Positions 7,145-15,862 of a stretch of 41,059 bases of DNA are shown here, piece after piece (positions within the stretch are counted from its first letter, which is position 1; the number at the start of each line of letters is the position of its first letter). The notes under the pieces are model-generated. The model ran no database searches. It was not told the origin of the DNA and saw only the letters and a list, made by a program, of their open reading frames with translations. Both the position numbers and the translations under genes were made by a program. Source of the DNA: a virus. Location of the stretch: positions 1 to 41,059 of IMG/VR virus record IMGVR_UViG_3300025679_000004. One strand, given 5' to 3'.

Positions 7145-7310
7145 GATATACCACTCTATTGCGGATACGAAAATTTATAGCCTCGATAATCCACTGATTA
7201 ACGGAAACAATTCCTAAACGTTCGCCAGCTTCTTGTTTTACAATCTCTAGAAGAGCCTTAGGGCATCTCAATGTAAACCTAACTTCATCGGGATATTTTT
7301 TCTTAGACAT
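7137..7310 (-). CDS. Arc-like ribbon-helix-helix DNA-binding protein
   Basis: From the ATG at 7310 the protein has 57 residues. VRFTLRCPKALLEIV forms the beta strand and first helix, and a second helix (VNQWIIEAINFRI) follows, as in Arc/CopG repressors. A longer frame exists upstream to 7502, but that stretch looks non-coding. A palindrome TGTCA-TCA-TGACA (7313-7325) sits just ahead of the start codon and is a natural autoregulatory operator. It probably controls this small operon and possibly the divergent capsid gene (inference). Confidence 0.7.
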   Translation of the reverse strand: MSKKKYPDEVRFTLRCPKALLEIVKQEAGERLGIVSVNQWIIEAINFRIRNRVVYPE

Positions 7311-7312
7311 AG

Positions 7313-7325
7313 TGTCATCATGACA
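7313..7325. promoter_or_regulatory. Palindromic operator candidate for the RHH protein
   Basis: TGTCATCATGACA is a perfect 5-bp inverted repeat with a 3-bp centre, placed 2 bases upstream of the start codon of the ribbon-helix-helix gene. Short palindromes are typical Arc/CopG-family operators. Confidence 0.4.
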
Positions 7326-7520
7326 TATTTCTTCCATTTCAACAATTACCAGACTTTTCTTTAATTCAAATATTTTATACGATGAACATTCGGTCGCTAG
7401 TCCGTTATCTAGCATCGCGTATGGGGAACTCGCACCCTCGATCGGTTTGTCTGTAAACGGACGTAATAGGATCTCGTCCCCCGAGCAGCTTGCCATTAAC
7501 ATTTTAGCCTAAAGGTTAAT
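7326..7520. other. Non-coding stretch with nested inverted repeats upstream of the capsid gene
   Basis: No convincing gene is seen. GTCCGTT (7400-7406) pairs with AACGGAC (7456-7462), a perfect 7-bp closing stem over 63 nt. Overlapping small hairpins are GCTAG/CTAGC around 7397-7414 and CTCG/CGAG at 7473-7485. The stretch may hold the capsid promoter, an mRNA leader structure, or the control region of the divergent operon. AAAGG just before the ATG at 7521 is the capsid ribosome site. Confidence 0.35.
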
Positions 7521-8480
7521 ATGTCCATCACCACCACATCTGGCTTAGGCCCAATGATCTTGCAATCGCTCGCGCCTGCAATGCTCTATGTTCCTACTCC
7601 AACTATGAACTACATCACAATTTGCGATAAGGTTTCAATGCCCGCAAATGGTGGGACCACATGCCGCTTTATGCGTCCACGTGCTCTCACACCGCCTACT
7701 ATTCAATTAGGTAATAGTGGAATCGACCCCGCCGCTCAGGTCCCTCAGAGGGACATAATCGACGCCCAGATGGCCTTTTTTGGAACTGGTTGCATCATCA
7801 ACGAACAAGTTATCCTTCAAGACCAAGAGGGTGTATTAGCTTGGGTTTCTCAACGTCTTGCTGTCGCTATGCGTCAAGCGGAAGATTTGATCCTAAGAGA
7901 CTACATCTTATCTGCTGCATCTGAAATTAATGCTGCTGGTGGATCTAATGGCGACAACCCAACTAATCTTGGTGTATCTGACTTTAGTCTCGTTGCTGCA
8001 ACCCTAGACACAAACAATGCTTACAAGTTTATGTCTGGTATTGAGGGTATGGATCGTTTCGGTACAGGCCCTGTCCGTTCATCTTATTTCATGCTTAGCT
8101 CTACTGAGTTACAGCCTGACTTTGATGCATTGACTGGTAGCGGATTCTTGTCTCAATGGCAATATCCCGCGAACACAAGCGCTCTCCCAAGCGAATATGG
8201 AAACGTATTTAACATTCGTATCCTAACTTCTTCGGAAGCTCCTGTTGCACGTGGCGTGTCTGCTAATAGCCGCGATGTTTACTACAACACTGTTGTTGGT
8301 AAGCAAGCTGTAACGCACATCAATCAAGATGGATTCTCTATGAATCTTATCTACCGAGATCCGTACTATTCCGGAATGCTCGCGCAAAATGCGACACTTG
8401 CTGTGAAGTTTGCTCAGGCGCAGGCGATCACTCAAGATACAGCTATTCGAAACCTACTTTGCACTCGTGCAGGTAACTAA
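7521..8480 (+). CDS. Major capsid protein (N4-gp56-like, HK97 fold)
   Basis: This 319-residue protein has the layout of the N4-gp56 capsid family: a short N-arm, VSMPANGGTTCRFMRPRAL, then a region around AQMAFFGTGCIINEQVILQDQ. A long helix follows (SQRLAVAMRQAEDLILRDYILSA is the spine-like segment). The back half is the A-domain-like part, with SSYFMLSSTELQPDFDAL. It forms the icosahedral shell on the scaffold. Position directly downstream of scaffold supports it. It is likely the most expressed phage protein and the likeliest client of the phage GroES. Confidence 0.85.
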   Translation: MSITTTSGLGPMILQSLAPAMLYVPTPTMNYITICDKVSMPANGGTTCRFMRPRALTPPTIQLGNSGIDPAAQVPQRDIIDAQMAFFGTGCIINEQVILQDQEGVLAWVSQRLAVAMRQAEDLILRDYILSAASEINAAGGSNGDNPTNLGVSDFSLVAATLDTNNAYKFMSGIEGMDRFGTGPVRSSYFMLSSTELQPDFDALTGSGFLSQWQYPANTSALPSEYGNVFNIRILTSSEAPVARGVSANSRDVYYNTVVGKQAVTHINQDGFSMNLIYRDPYYSGMLAQNATLAVKFAQAQAITQDTAIRNLLCTRAGN

Positions 8481-8491
8481 GGAGAAGTATC

Positions 8492-9592
8492 ATGAGCGAA
8501 TATTCTAAATCAGCACGAGGTTCATTTACCTCTACTGGAGCTGCGAAGATTATTAATCTTCCTTTCCAACCGAACTTGATCAAATTGACTAACTATACTG
8601 CATTGGCAACTCCAGCAAATCATGGCGTTCCTTATGCAAGCTGGGATATCGCAATGGGTCAAGGTTTTGCCGCATTAACTTTGTTTAATGCTACACCTGC
8701 TATGACTGGTGGAGTAATCACTTCTAATGGTTTCAGTACTTTTAGCGCTGGTCTTGCTCTCCAATATGGCGCAAAACAACAAATCATTGGTGCTACTGCT
8801 GCAAATCCGATCGTATTTAACGTAACTGCTCACGGATATTCTGTAGGCGATGTCGTTATGTTCCAAGGTTTGTACCAAACTGCAACAACAGGTATGCCAC
8901 AACTTAGCGGTATTCCATTTGTGATTTCTGCTGTTGGTGATGCTGACCATTTCTCTGTCGTATGGCCAGGTGGTGGAAGTAACTACACTGCATTAAGTGG
9001 GTCTCCTGTTGGCGCATTTGTGAAAAAGGTCTTGTATCCTTTCCTCTATGCTCCAGGTGTTTCATTCATTGAAGCAATCACTACAGGGACTACAACTACT
9101 GTTGTCACAACAGATCCTCACAACCTTTCTGTAGGAAGTGAAGTTGCGTTCCGTATCCCTAAATCTTGGGGAACTATTGAGCTCAATTCGTTACCAAACG
9201 TCGCAATTCCTGGATCTCCTATCTATGGATATGTTGTGTCGGTAACTAATAGCACAACTGTTGTAGTTAACATTAACTCAACGGGATACACAGCATTTAC
9301 AACGAACCAAACAGTTGCTTCTGTCCCTGGCTTGTCGTTCCCACAAATGTTGGCTGTAGGTGATGTAAACACAGGTGGACTCGCTATTTCTGCTGGTTCT
9401 CCATTGTATCCATCTCCATTAGTCAATGGTGTATCGACTATCAATGGTCCTGCGATTAACGGAGCATTTGTAAACAACACTAGCCAAGGATTTATCATCG
9501 GTCTCGGTTCTGCCGTAAGCGATGCTTCTTCTCACCTAGTTGGTGCTAATGCTGATGTCTTGTATTGGGAAGCTTACCTTACAGACATGTAA
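8492..9592 (+). CDS. Beta-rich virion protein, likely head decoration or fibre
   Basis: This 366-residue protein follows the capsid gene by 11 bases with AAGGAG. It is almost all Thr/Ser/Val/Gly and beta-type. Two repeats of an 'H-G/N-x-S-V-G-D/S-x-V' element occur (AHGYSVGDVVMFQG near 112 and PHNLSVGSEVAFRIP near 206). The same element occurs in the 9714 and 13045 proteins. Its C-terminal 180 residues are paralogous to the whole 9714 protein. A role as capsid decoration or head fibre is inferred from position and composition. Confidence 0.65.
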   Translation: MSEYSKSARGSFTSTGAAKIINLPFQPNLIKLTNYTALATPANHGVPYASWDIAMGQGFAALTLFNATPAMTGGVITSNGFSTFSAGLALQYGAKQQIIGATAANPIVFNVTAHGYSVGDVVMFQGLYQTATTGMPQLSGIPFVISAVGDADHFSVVWPGGGSNYTALSGSPVGAFVKKVLYPFLYAPGVSFIEAITTGTTTTVVTTDPHNLSVGSEVAFRIPKSWGTIELNSLPNVAIPGSPIYGYVVSVTNSTTVVVNINSTGYTAFTTNQTVASVPGLSFPQMLAVGDVNTGGLAISAGSPLYPSPLVNGVSTINGPAINGAFVNNTSQGFIIGLGSAVSDASSHLVGANADVLYWEAYLTDM

Positions 9593-9665
9593 TTGCCAGT
9601 AAATAACGGTAATGGTGACTAGTTAAACCATTACAAATCGGTCCTCACGATCGGTGGTCTTTCAT

Positions 9666-9686
9666 GGGGGGTCTAAAAAGCCCCCT
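9666..9686 (+). promoter_or_regulatory. G/C hairpin between paralogous virion genes
   Basis: GGGGG (9667-9671) and CCCCC (9681-9685) frame a 9-nt loop TCTAAAAAG. No U-run follows, so it is not a standard terminator; it may adjust expression between the 8492 and 9714 genes. A GTG-initiated extension of the 9714 gene would cross it. Confidence 0.4.
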
Positions 9687-9713
9687 GGTCGACTTATAAA
9701 AATAGGTGTAATC

Positions 9714-10160
9714 ATGGCAGCATTCCTTTTTAGTAACCCTCAGGCTCCAGAACGTAACCCACCGATTGTTCCTCAATTTTATAGACCTAGTGTCTTCTTT
9801 ATTACAGCAATAACTCTTGGACAGACTACCACAGTCACAACTGCTGTAGCTCACAACTATGTCATTGGAAACACTGTTAGGTTACATATTCCCCAAACAT
9901 ATGGGACTCGTCAGCTCAACGAACAGACAGGCTTAGTAATATCAATTCCAAGCCCAACACAAGTACTATTAGCAATAGACTCAACACAATACGATTCATT
10001 TAATTCATCTCCTGCATATGGACCGACTAAACCACAAATATGTGGAACAGGAGATTATAATAGTGGTGCAATTAACGCCTATGGTAGAGTTTCAAATATT
10101 ACCTACATACCAGGAAGTTTTTTAAACACATCTCCAATAGAGGGCACATGGCTAGATTAA
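9714..10160 (+). CDS. Beta-rich virion protein, paralogue of the 8492 C-terminal half
   Basis: This protein has 148 residues from ATG 9714; a GTG at 9654 in frame is less likely because it lies before the hairpin. The pattern F-ITAITLGQTTTV-HNYVIG-VRLHIPQTYGTRQLN matches FIEAITTGTTTTV-HNLSVG-VAFRIPKSWGTIELN of the 8492 protein. A Gly-Asp-Tyr/Val-Asn-x-Gly turn follows in both. So this gene arose by partial duplication, or the larger one by fusion. It overlaps the next gene by 13 bases. Probably a minor structural protein. Confidence 0.65.
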   Translation: MAAFLFSNPQAPERNPPIVPQFYRPSVFFITAITLGQTTTVTTAVAHNYVIGNTVRLHIPQTYGTRQLNEQTGLVISIPSPTQVLLAIDSTQYDSFNSSPAYGPTKPQICGTGDYNSGAINAYGRVSNITYIPGSFLNTSPIEGTWLD

Positions 10161-10696
10161 GCAAAGATTTAGAAGCAGCAATAGTAAATGTCGATCAATT
10201 CGATGCGTCAGTTAAAGCGTTAACAAATGAAGTAGATGTTAATGCACAAAAACCTGAAAGCGAACCACAAGTGAAAATGTCTAACCGTGAGATTGCCAAA
10301 CAGGACGGTATTTATCTCAAACCTGATAGAAGCATCAACTCAAAAGAATCATTCAATGAGAAATACCGAACCGAATATGAATTCAAGAAGGAATATGTCC
10401 CATTTATTGCTGAGAACAAAGAGATCATTGGCGAGACGATAGAGCTTTGGACTAAACCATTTGCAGGAATTTCAGCTGAGTTTTGGAAGGTTCAGACCAA
10501 CAAAAAGGTTTGGGGTCCAAGATATCTTGCCGAACAAATTTCAAGAAAAGGTTATAATAGGTTAACAATGGAAGATCGTCCGGTTTCCCAAGATGGGGGA
10601 CATACTTTCACGGGACAACTTGTTGCTACTAATCGAATTCAGAGATTGGATGCCCGTCCTGCGAGAGGATCGACTATCATGAAAAGTGACTTTTAG
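10148..10696 (+). CDS. Hypothetical virion-cluster protein
   Basis: This 182-residue soluble, charged protein has a helical N-terminus (LSKDLEAAIVNVDQFDASVK) and a C-terminal half rich in aromatic and basic residues. No domain is recognised. It overlaps the preceding gene by 13 bases. Position between decoration-like and adaptor-like genes suggests a head or neck component. Confidence 0.6.
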   Translation: MARLSKDLEAAIVNVDQFDASVKALTNEVDVNAQKPESEPQVKMSNREIAKQDGIYLKPDRSINSKESFNEKYRTEYEFKKEYVPFIAENKEIIGETIELWTKPFAGISAEFWKVQTNKKVWGPRYLAEQISRKGYNRLTMEDRPVSQDGGHTFTGQLVATNRIQRLDARPARGSTIMKSDF

Positions 10697-10706
10697 GTAA
10701 TTTGAT

Positions 10707-10741
10707 GATATGATTCCTTCTAGCGAATAGGGAGTCATATC
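10707..10741 (+). promoter_or_regulatory. Hairpin burying the ribosome site of the 10742 gene
   Basis: GATATGATTCC (10707-10717) pairs with GGAGTCATATC (10731-10741): 11 pairs, one of them a T-G wobble, over a 13-nt loop. The 3' arm contains the Shine-Dalgarno GGGAG and ends one base before the ATG. Full-length transcripts would therefore be poorly translated. T4 free-standing homing endonuclease genes are silenced early by the same device. Confidence 0.6.
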
Positions 10742-11221
10742 ATGAATGAAGTACAAGAAAAATGCTGTAGAGAATACCGAGAAAAGAACAGAACTCTTCT
10801 CAACGAAAAAGCTAAACAATATTACTATGAGCATAGAGAAGAAGTTCTCTTAAAACGAGCAGAATATAAAGAGAAAAATAGGGATAAAATATCTCTTAAG
10901 GAAGCTCAAAAAAGACTTAGTGATCCGGAAAGATTTGAAAAAAATAGATTAAGGCATCTCGCTTGGTCTAAGGACCATAGAGAAGATTTAAATGAGTATC
11001 AAAGAAATTGGTACCAAAAGAATAAAGAAAAAAGAAGAGCGCATGTACAATTAAATCGGGCGATTAAATCTGAGAAAATTGTGAGACCTGCGAATTGTTG
11101 CGAATGCAAGAAGGAGTGTAAGCCTGATGGGCACCACGAGGATTATTCAAAACCTTTTGATGTCATTTGGTTATGCAGAGCCTGTCATTCTAGGAAATCG
11201 CCAAGGACGGTAATTAAATGA
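10742..11221 (+). CDS. HNH-like zinc-binding protein, probable free-standing endonuclease
   Basis: This 159-residue protein has about 100 residues of Lys/Glu/Arg-rich helical repeats with Tyr-x-Asn/Arg motifs, as in DNA-binding arms of phage HNH proteins. A Cys/His core follows: CCECKKEC, GHHEDYSKPFDVIWL, then CRACHSRK. The HH-DY-P-WLC-CH order is common in phage HNH/zinc-finger proteins. It is inserted between structural genes, translated from behind an inhibitory hairpin, and overlaps the next start by 4 bases. A homing-type mobile gene is the best guess; nuclease activity is unproven. Confidence 0.65.
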   Translation: MNEVQEKCCREYREKNRTLLNEKAKQYYYEHREEVLLKRAEYKEKNRDKISLKEAQKRLSDPERFEKNRLRHLAWSKDHREDLNEYQRNWYQKNKEKRRAHVQLNRAIKSEKIVRPANCCECKKECKPDGHHEDYSKPFDVIWLCRACHSRKSPRTVIK

Positions 11222-12495
11222 ATTTGTTATCTGATATAATTACATACATTAGAAGGATAGTAAAAACTCCATCTAACACTTCTCTTTCAGATGACTTAAT
11301 TATAGATTATTGCAACCGTTTTTGGATAAGCGATGTAGATGCTAGAATGCAACTTTTCGACTTCAAAACTAAGTACCAATTCGAAACGATCCCTGGCATA
11401 TGTGATTATAACATGCCTCTCTATTCTGCTCAAAATGAACCCGGCGGACAGATAATTTCACCTTTCCCAGTCTATCAAGGATTCATGGCACCTGCCTATG
11501 CTAATGGCGTGCAGATGCAATATTATACTCAACGCGAACTGTTCTTCAGGACTTATCCTAATTTCCTAGAGTGGAATGATCAAATCGCTGTCGGTGACGG
11601 AACTACCACTACATTTACTTTTGCTCTTCCATCATTTGCTCAAGTTCCAGTTACAAGTCCTGGCCCTACAGGTTCGATAGTCACAGGAATAATTCCAGGG
11701 CATATCGACATGACAGGGATTATCGCTACTGGAAGTACTGAAGATCCAATCTTTACTAATATTTTCCTTAACCAACCTGTCCCAAATAGTTCAGGAACGC
11801 AAGCAACTATTCCATCTACTTCCGTAAAATCAGGTGTATATATAACCTATACGAACGCTAATGGTTCGAACACTGTTGTCGCAGATAGTGGTCAGTTTCT
11901 GGACAGAGGGGTTGCTCACGATTCTACTGATGGAGACCTTTATGGATTACTGATGATTCCAGGAAATGCTCCAAATGGAGATTTAGCATTGGGAACTCAA
12001 CCAGGCGGAACTTATAGCACGACCGAAAACACCATTAACTATAATACCGGTGTAGTAAATGTCACATTCCCATCCACGGCGGTACCTCTCGCGGGTAGCC
12101 CTATCAATGCTCAGTGTGCATTCTACCAACCGGGTCTCCCTCGCCAAGTTCTATTCTATAATAACACCTTATCTATTCGCCCCCCTCCTAATACTCAATA
12201 CCTCATTGAGCTCGACGCGTATCTTACTCCTGCTGCTATGCTATCATCGAGTACGGCTGTACCTTTTGCATATATGGCTGAGTACATAGCGCGTGGAGCT
12301 GCTAGAAAAATCCTGAGTGATACAGGAGATTGGGAACAGTTCGCGGCGTACGAACCTTTGTTTATCGAGCAGGAACGATTAGTTTGGAAACGAAGTCAGC
12401 GGATTATCACTGCGACGCGAACTGCAACAATCTTCTCAAATGGTGAAGGTCAAGGAAATGTAGGATTCAATAATTCAGGTCAAGGAGGTTGCTAA
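11218..12495 (+). CDS. Head-tail adaptor / tail accessory protein candidate
   Basis: This 425-residue protein starts with a helical segment (LLSDIITYIRRIVKTPSNTSLSDDLIIDYCNRFW) typical of podovirus adaptor proteins in the P22 gp4/T7 gp11 position. A long beta-rich insertion follows at about 120-285 (Thr/Gly/Pro-rich). Helices return near the end (FAYMAEYIARGAARKILSDTG, EQERLVWKRSQR). It would bind the portal ring and connect it to the tail hub encoded downstream. The insertion looks like a decoration domain. The assignment is by layout and position. Confidence 0.55.
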   Translation: MNLLSDIITYIRRIVKTPSNTSLSDDLIIDYCNRFWISDVDARMQLFDFKTKYQFETIPGICDYNMPLYSAQNEPGGQIISPFPVYQGFMAPAYANGVQMQYYTQRELFFRTYPNFLEWNDQIAVGDGTTTTFTFALPSFAQVPVTSPGPTGSIVTGIIPGHIDMTGIIATGSTEDPIFTNIFLNQPVPNSSGTQATIPSTSVKSGVYITYTNANGSNTVVADSGQFLDRGVAHDSTDGDLYGLLMIPGNAPNGDLALGTQPGGTYSTTENTINYNTGVVNVTFPSTAVPLAGSPINAQCAFYQPGLPRQVLFYNNTLSIRPPPNTQYLIELDAYLTPAAMLSSSTAVPFAYMAEYIARGAARKILSDTGDWEQFAAYEPLFIEQERLVWKRSQRIITATRTATIFSNGEGQGNVGFNNSGQGGC

Positions 12496-13037
12496 TGCCA
12501 GGCATAACATACAATTTAAACATTCCTTTAGCTACGAACAATCCTTCTGTTGACCAACCGAACATGAAGATCAACACCAATGCGATAGATTCTCTCTTGC
12601 AAGTAGATCATATTAGTTTTAATACGACAAATGGGGGACAGCATCTTCAACTAAATTTCCCTTCTGTAACCACGCAATCTGCCCCTGCTTCCCTTGCATC
12701 TGTCGCTTACACTACAGCCGGAACAGCAAATACGGGAGCAGCTGAATTTTTCCTCAAGAATAGCTCTGCCACTCTGTTACTAAGTTCTATAAAAGCATTT
12801 GGGATATTGGATGCGACTACTGCGTCTGTATTGAATGGATTTAACTGTACAGGTTCTGTGGTAGGGCGCACGATAACAATCACAATGCCTTCTGGTGTGG
12901 TTACAGGAACAAATTATGCAGTACTTGTTTCATCATCTACAGGAGTAAATGATGTTTATTCAATAACGAGTAGCACCCAATTTGCGTTAGGTAATACATC
13001 TGCAGGAACTGTGTCTTTTGCAGTATTACAACTCTAG
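12495..13037 (+). CDS. Beta-rich tail-associated virion protein
   Basis: This 180-residue protein starts at the ATG at 12495, overlapping the previous stop by one base (TAATG), with a perfect AAGGAGG upstream. It is Thr/Ser/Gly-rich and all-beta in appearance, with NTTNGGQHLQLNFPSV near residue 42. No domain is named with confidence. It resembles small fibre or collar proteins in composition. Confidence 0.65.
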   Translation: MPGITYNLNIPLATNNPSVDQPNMKINTNAIDSLLQVDHISFNTTNGGQHLQLNFPSVTTQSAPASLASVAYTTAGTANTGAAEFFLKNSSATLLLSSIKAFGILDATTASVLNGFNCTGSVVGRTITITMPSGVVTGTNYAVLVSSSTGVNDVYSITSSTQFALGNTSAGTVSFAVLQL

Positions 13038-13044
13038 GAAAAAA

Positions 13045-15861
13045 ATGGGTGAAAAAATAGTTGTCGGTCCAATAAATAAAGGTTTGCGAACTGATCGTAC
13101 TCCTTTTGTCATCGACAATGACTCATTTCCTACATTGATCAATGCCTATCAATGGCGTGGAAGGGTTAAGAGAAAGCGTGGAACATCTCAACTTGGACGA
13201 CTTAAAAGATATTTTGACTCCACATCTTCTGCCTTTACTGGAACAACGGTAAATCCATCATTTAAGATTACTTTTGATGGGGGTGGAAATTCTAATCTTT
13301 TTGGCCCCTACACAAATGCCACACCAATTAGTTTTTCATTAGACTCCAGCGGGAATATAGTTCCTGGATCAGTGAGCATAACTGCTTCTGTTGGACCTGT
13401 AACATATACTGATCCCACTAAAGATGGATATTTGACTCCTACAGGGACATTAGGAGTAAATACTATAAATTATGCCTCAGGAGCTATTCATATTCCAGCT
13501 CAAGCAAGTGGAACAGCTACTGTACATTTTAATTATTACCCTACCCTTCCTGTTATGGGATTAGAGGAACTTATATTAGATCCTACTGACTTCCCCGGAT
13601 GTATTGCTTTTGATACACGGTATTCCTATAACATTAGTACAAGTGATCCTTATCCAATTTACGATGTTAGTTTCTATAAAAATGTGGCAACAGGAACATA
13701 TGTAAATTACGTTCAGAAAACAGCCTGGACTCCTACATCATGGAATGGTCAAGACTACCAACAGTTTTGGACTACTAACTATCAAAGAGCGCTATGGACA
13801 ACCAATGGGATTGATATTCCTTTCGATGCTTCAAATGTTGGCATGCAATACAAAGCTATTAGTGCAGTAGCTGTTACATCGGCAGGTGCTCCTGCAAAAG
13901 CTACATTGACTATTTCTGCTCATGGTCTGGTGGTAGGAGATTTTGTATTCATAAACGAAGTGGTTACCACTACAGGGATAAACTTTCAGACTGGGTATGT
14001 TATTGCTGTTACTGATGCGAACACTGTAGTAGTTGAATTCCCGAGTGCTACAATAGCCACGGACGGGACAGGTGGTATTGCTCAATATCTTACGAACCGT
14101 TCGGATGTAACTAAAGACTCTCTTCGCTGGTACGACGGCGATCCTACTACAGGTAATCCATCTATTCCCGCATTTGCTACAGGTGACGGATGGGTTAATT
14201 TTGCACCACCTCTCTCACAATTGGAATATTCTATCTCCGACCTTCCAGCAGCTGAATATTATCTAGTTGGCGCACGTATGATTGTTCCATTCAAGGACAG
14301 GCTTTTGTTAGTTGGTCCAGTCATTCAAACATCATCTCCAGGAAGCCAAGTTTATCTCCCTGACACGGTAATTTACTCGCAGAATGGTACTCCATATTAC
14401 ACCTGCTCATTCCCATATGCTACTTCTGTTCCAGTCGCAGGGATTCCAACTCAAGCGATTCTTGTCCCCACTTTTCAGACAGCTACTTATAGCGCGTATT
14501 GGGAAGACCAGACTGGATTTGGTGGTTATATTCAAGCTGGCGTTTCTCAGCCCATAAATACAGTCTCTAGCAATGAGGACGTATTAATTCTTGGCTTTGC
14601 AACTCAGCAAGTTCGCTTCATTTATACAGGAAATGACATCGTTCCGTTCAACTTCTTTACGATCAACTCTGAGTTGGGATCAGAAAGCACTTTCTCTACT
14701 GTCAATCTAGATCGGGGCGTCCTAACTGTCGGAACTAGAGGCTTTGTTATTACAGCTCAGAACCAAGCGGCGAGATTTGACCCTCAAATCCCTGATCAAG
14801 TCTTTGAGTTTGATTTAACCAATAATGGGTCTCAAAGAGTGTGTTCTCAACGGGATTTCGTCAATGAGTGGATATATTTCACTTACGATACAAATGCCTC
14901 TCCCTACAACTTCCCAAGTCAGACACTACAATACAATTATAGGGATGAATCTTGGGCTATATTCAACGAATCCTATACGACCTATGGAACATTTAAGAAG
15001 AAAACAGGTCTTACTTGGGCAACTCTAGATGTCGAATTGACCTGGGAGTCTTGGAATGATCCTTGGAACTCAAGTATTACTACACTTGCGCAGCCTGAAG
15101 TCATTGGGGGAAACCAACAAGGTTTCGTGATGATTAGAGCTGTTGGAACTGCAGAGGGAAACTCTTTAGCTATCCAGAATATAGTCGGTAACGTGGTCAC
15201 ATCTCCGAATCATGGTCTAAATGAAAATGATTATATCATTATCAATGGAGCATTGGGGACTATTGCCTCACCTGTAAATCAAGTAAATGGGAAGATATTT
15301 TCTGTTCAGAATCCTACAAATGATACATTTATTCTCAATCCAGGAATCGCTGGTGGCACTTACCTTGGCCTTGGAACTATTACCCGAATGTATGTGCCCC
15401 TAATCCAAACTAAACAGTTCCCGGTCTCGTGGGATATGGCTAGGAAGACACGTCTCGGACCTCAGATGTATCTCTTGAGCACAACGAATAAAGGACAGAT
15501 CACTCTTCTGATATTCCTAAGCCAAGATGCATCTGCTCCATATAATGCAGGATCAATCGTTCCTACAGAACTGCCTGCGCCTGTGAATAACTCACTTGTC
15601 TATAGCACCATACTATTCACTTGCCCAGAGAGCACAAATCTTGGATTAACTCCGGCTAATATTAACCTTCAGATGCTTACAGCTTCGTCTCAAGCACAGA
15701 TATGGCATAGGATAAATACTTCTCTTCTCGGAGACACAATTCAGTTAGGGTTTACAATGTCCGACGCTCAGATGAGAGATACCGGAATGAATAATCAATT
15801 CGTGGAGATAGAACTCCATGGATTTATCCTTGATGTTTCACCTAGCATGAACTTGGCATAA
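13045..15861 (+). CDS. Large tail hub / nozzle protein (P22 gp10-like)
   Basis: This protein has 938 residues from ATG 13045 (AGGA upstream; a TTG at 13018 is less likely). The N-terminus KIVVGPINKGLRTDRTPF then FPTLINAYQWRGRVKRKRGT is the usual opening of gp10-type stabilisation proteins. The middle has beta-propeller features: FKDRLLLVGPV, then NEDVLILGFATQQVRFIYTG, then TVGTRGFVITAQNQAARFD. Two 'HG-x-N/V-x-G/E-D' elements (around residues 292 and 725) resemble those of the 8492 protein. It would close the tail channel and keep packaged DNA inside. It is about twice the P22 gp10 length because of beta inserts. Confidence 0.7.
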   Translation: MGEKIVVGPINKGLRTDRTPFVIDNDSFPTLINAYQWRGRVKRKRGTSQLGRLKRYFDSTSSAFTGTTVNPSFKITFDGGGNSNLFGPYTNATPISFSLDSSGNIVPGSVSITASVGPVTYTDPTKDGYLTPTGTLGVNTINYASGAIHIPAQASGTATVHFNYYPTLPVMGLEELILDPTDFPGCIAFDTRYSYNISTSDPYPIYDVSFYKNVATGTYVNYVQKTAWTPTSWNGQDYQQFWTTNYQRALWTTNGIDIPFDASNVGMQYKAISAVAVTSAGAPAKATLTISAHGLVVGDFVFINEVVTTTGINFQTGYVIAVTDANTVVVEFPSATIATDGTGGIAQYLTNRSDVTKDSLRWYDGDPTTGNPSIPAFATGDGWVNFAPPLSQLEYSISDLPAAEYYLVGARMIVPFKDRLLLVGPVIQTSSPGSQVYLPDTVIYSQNGTPYYTCSFPYATSVPVAGIPTQAILVPTFQTATYSAYWEDQTGFGGYIQAGVSQPINTVSSNEDVLILGFATQQVRFIYTGNDIVPFNFFTINSELGSESTFSTVNLDRGVLTVGTRGFVITAQNQAARFDPQIPDQVFEFDLTNNGSQRVCSQRDFVNEWIYFTYDTNASPYNFPSQTLQYNYRDESWAIFNESYTTYGTFKKKTGLTWATLDVELTWESWNDPWNSSITTLAQPEVIGGNQQGFVMIRAVGTAEGNSLAIQNIVGNVVTSPNHGLNENDYIIINGALGTIASPVNQVNGKIFSVQNPTNDTFILNPGIAGGTYLGLGTITRMYVPLIQTKQFPVSWDMARKTRLGPQMYLLSTTNKGQITLLIFLSQDASAPYNAGSIVPTELPAPVNNSLVYSTILFTCPESTNLGLTPANINLQMLTASSQAQIWHRINTSLLGDTIQLGFTMSDAQMRDTGMNNQFVEIELHGFILDVSPSMNLA

Positions 15862-15862
15862 T

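Noticed and set aside
7391-7462. Possible tRNA on the minus strand (7-bp acceptor-like stem, loop TGCGAGT)
   Set aside because: Only 63 nt between the stem ends, no matching D-arm, and the T-loop does not align with the acceptor stem.
7311-7502. Upstream extension of the RHH protein to 121 residues
   Set aside because: The added 64 residues show no protein-like pattern, cross the palindrome and nested hairpins, and the ATG at 7310 begins the domain normally.
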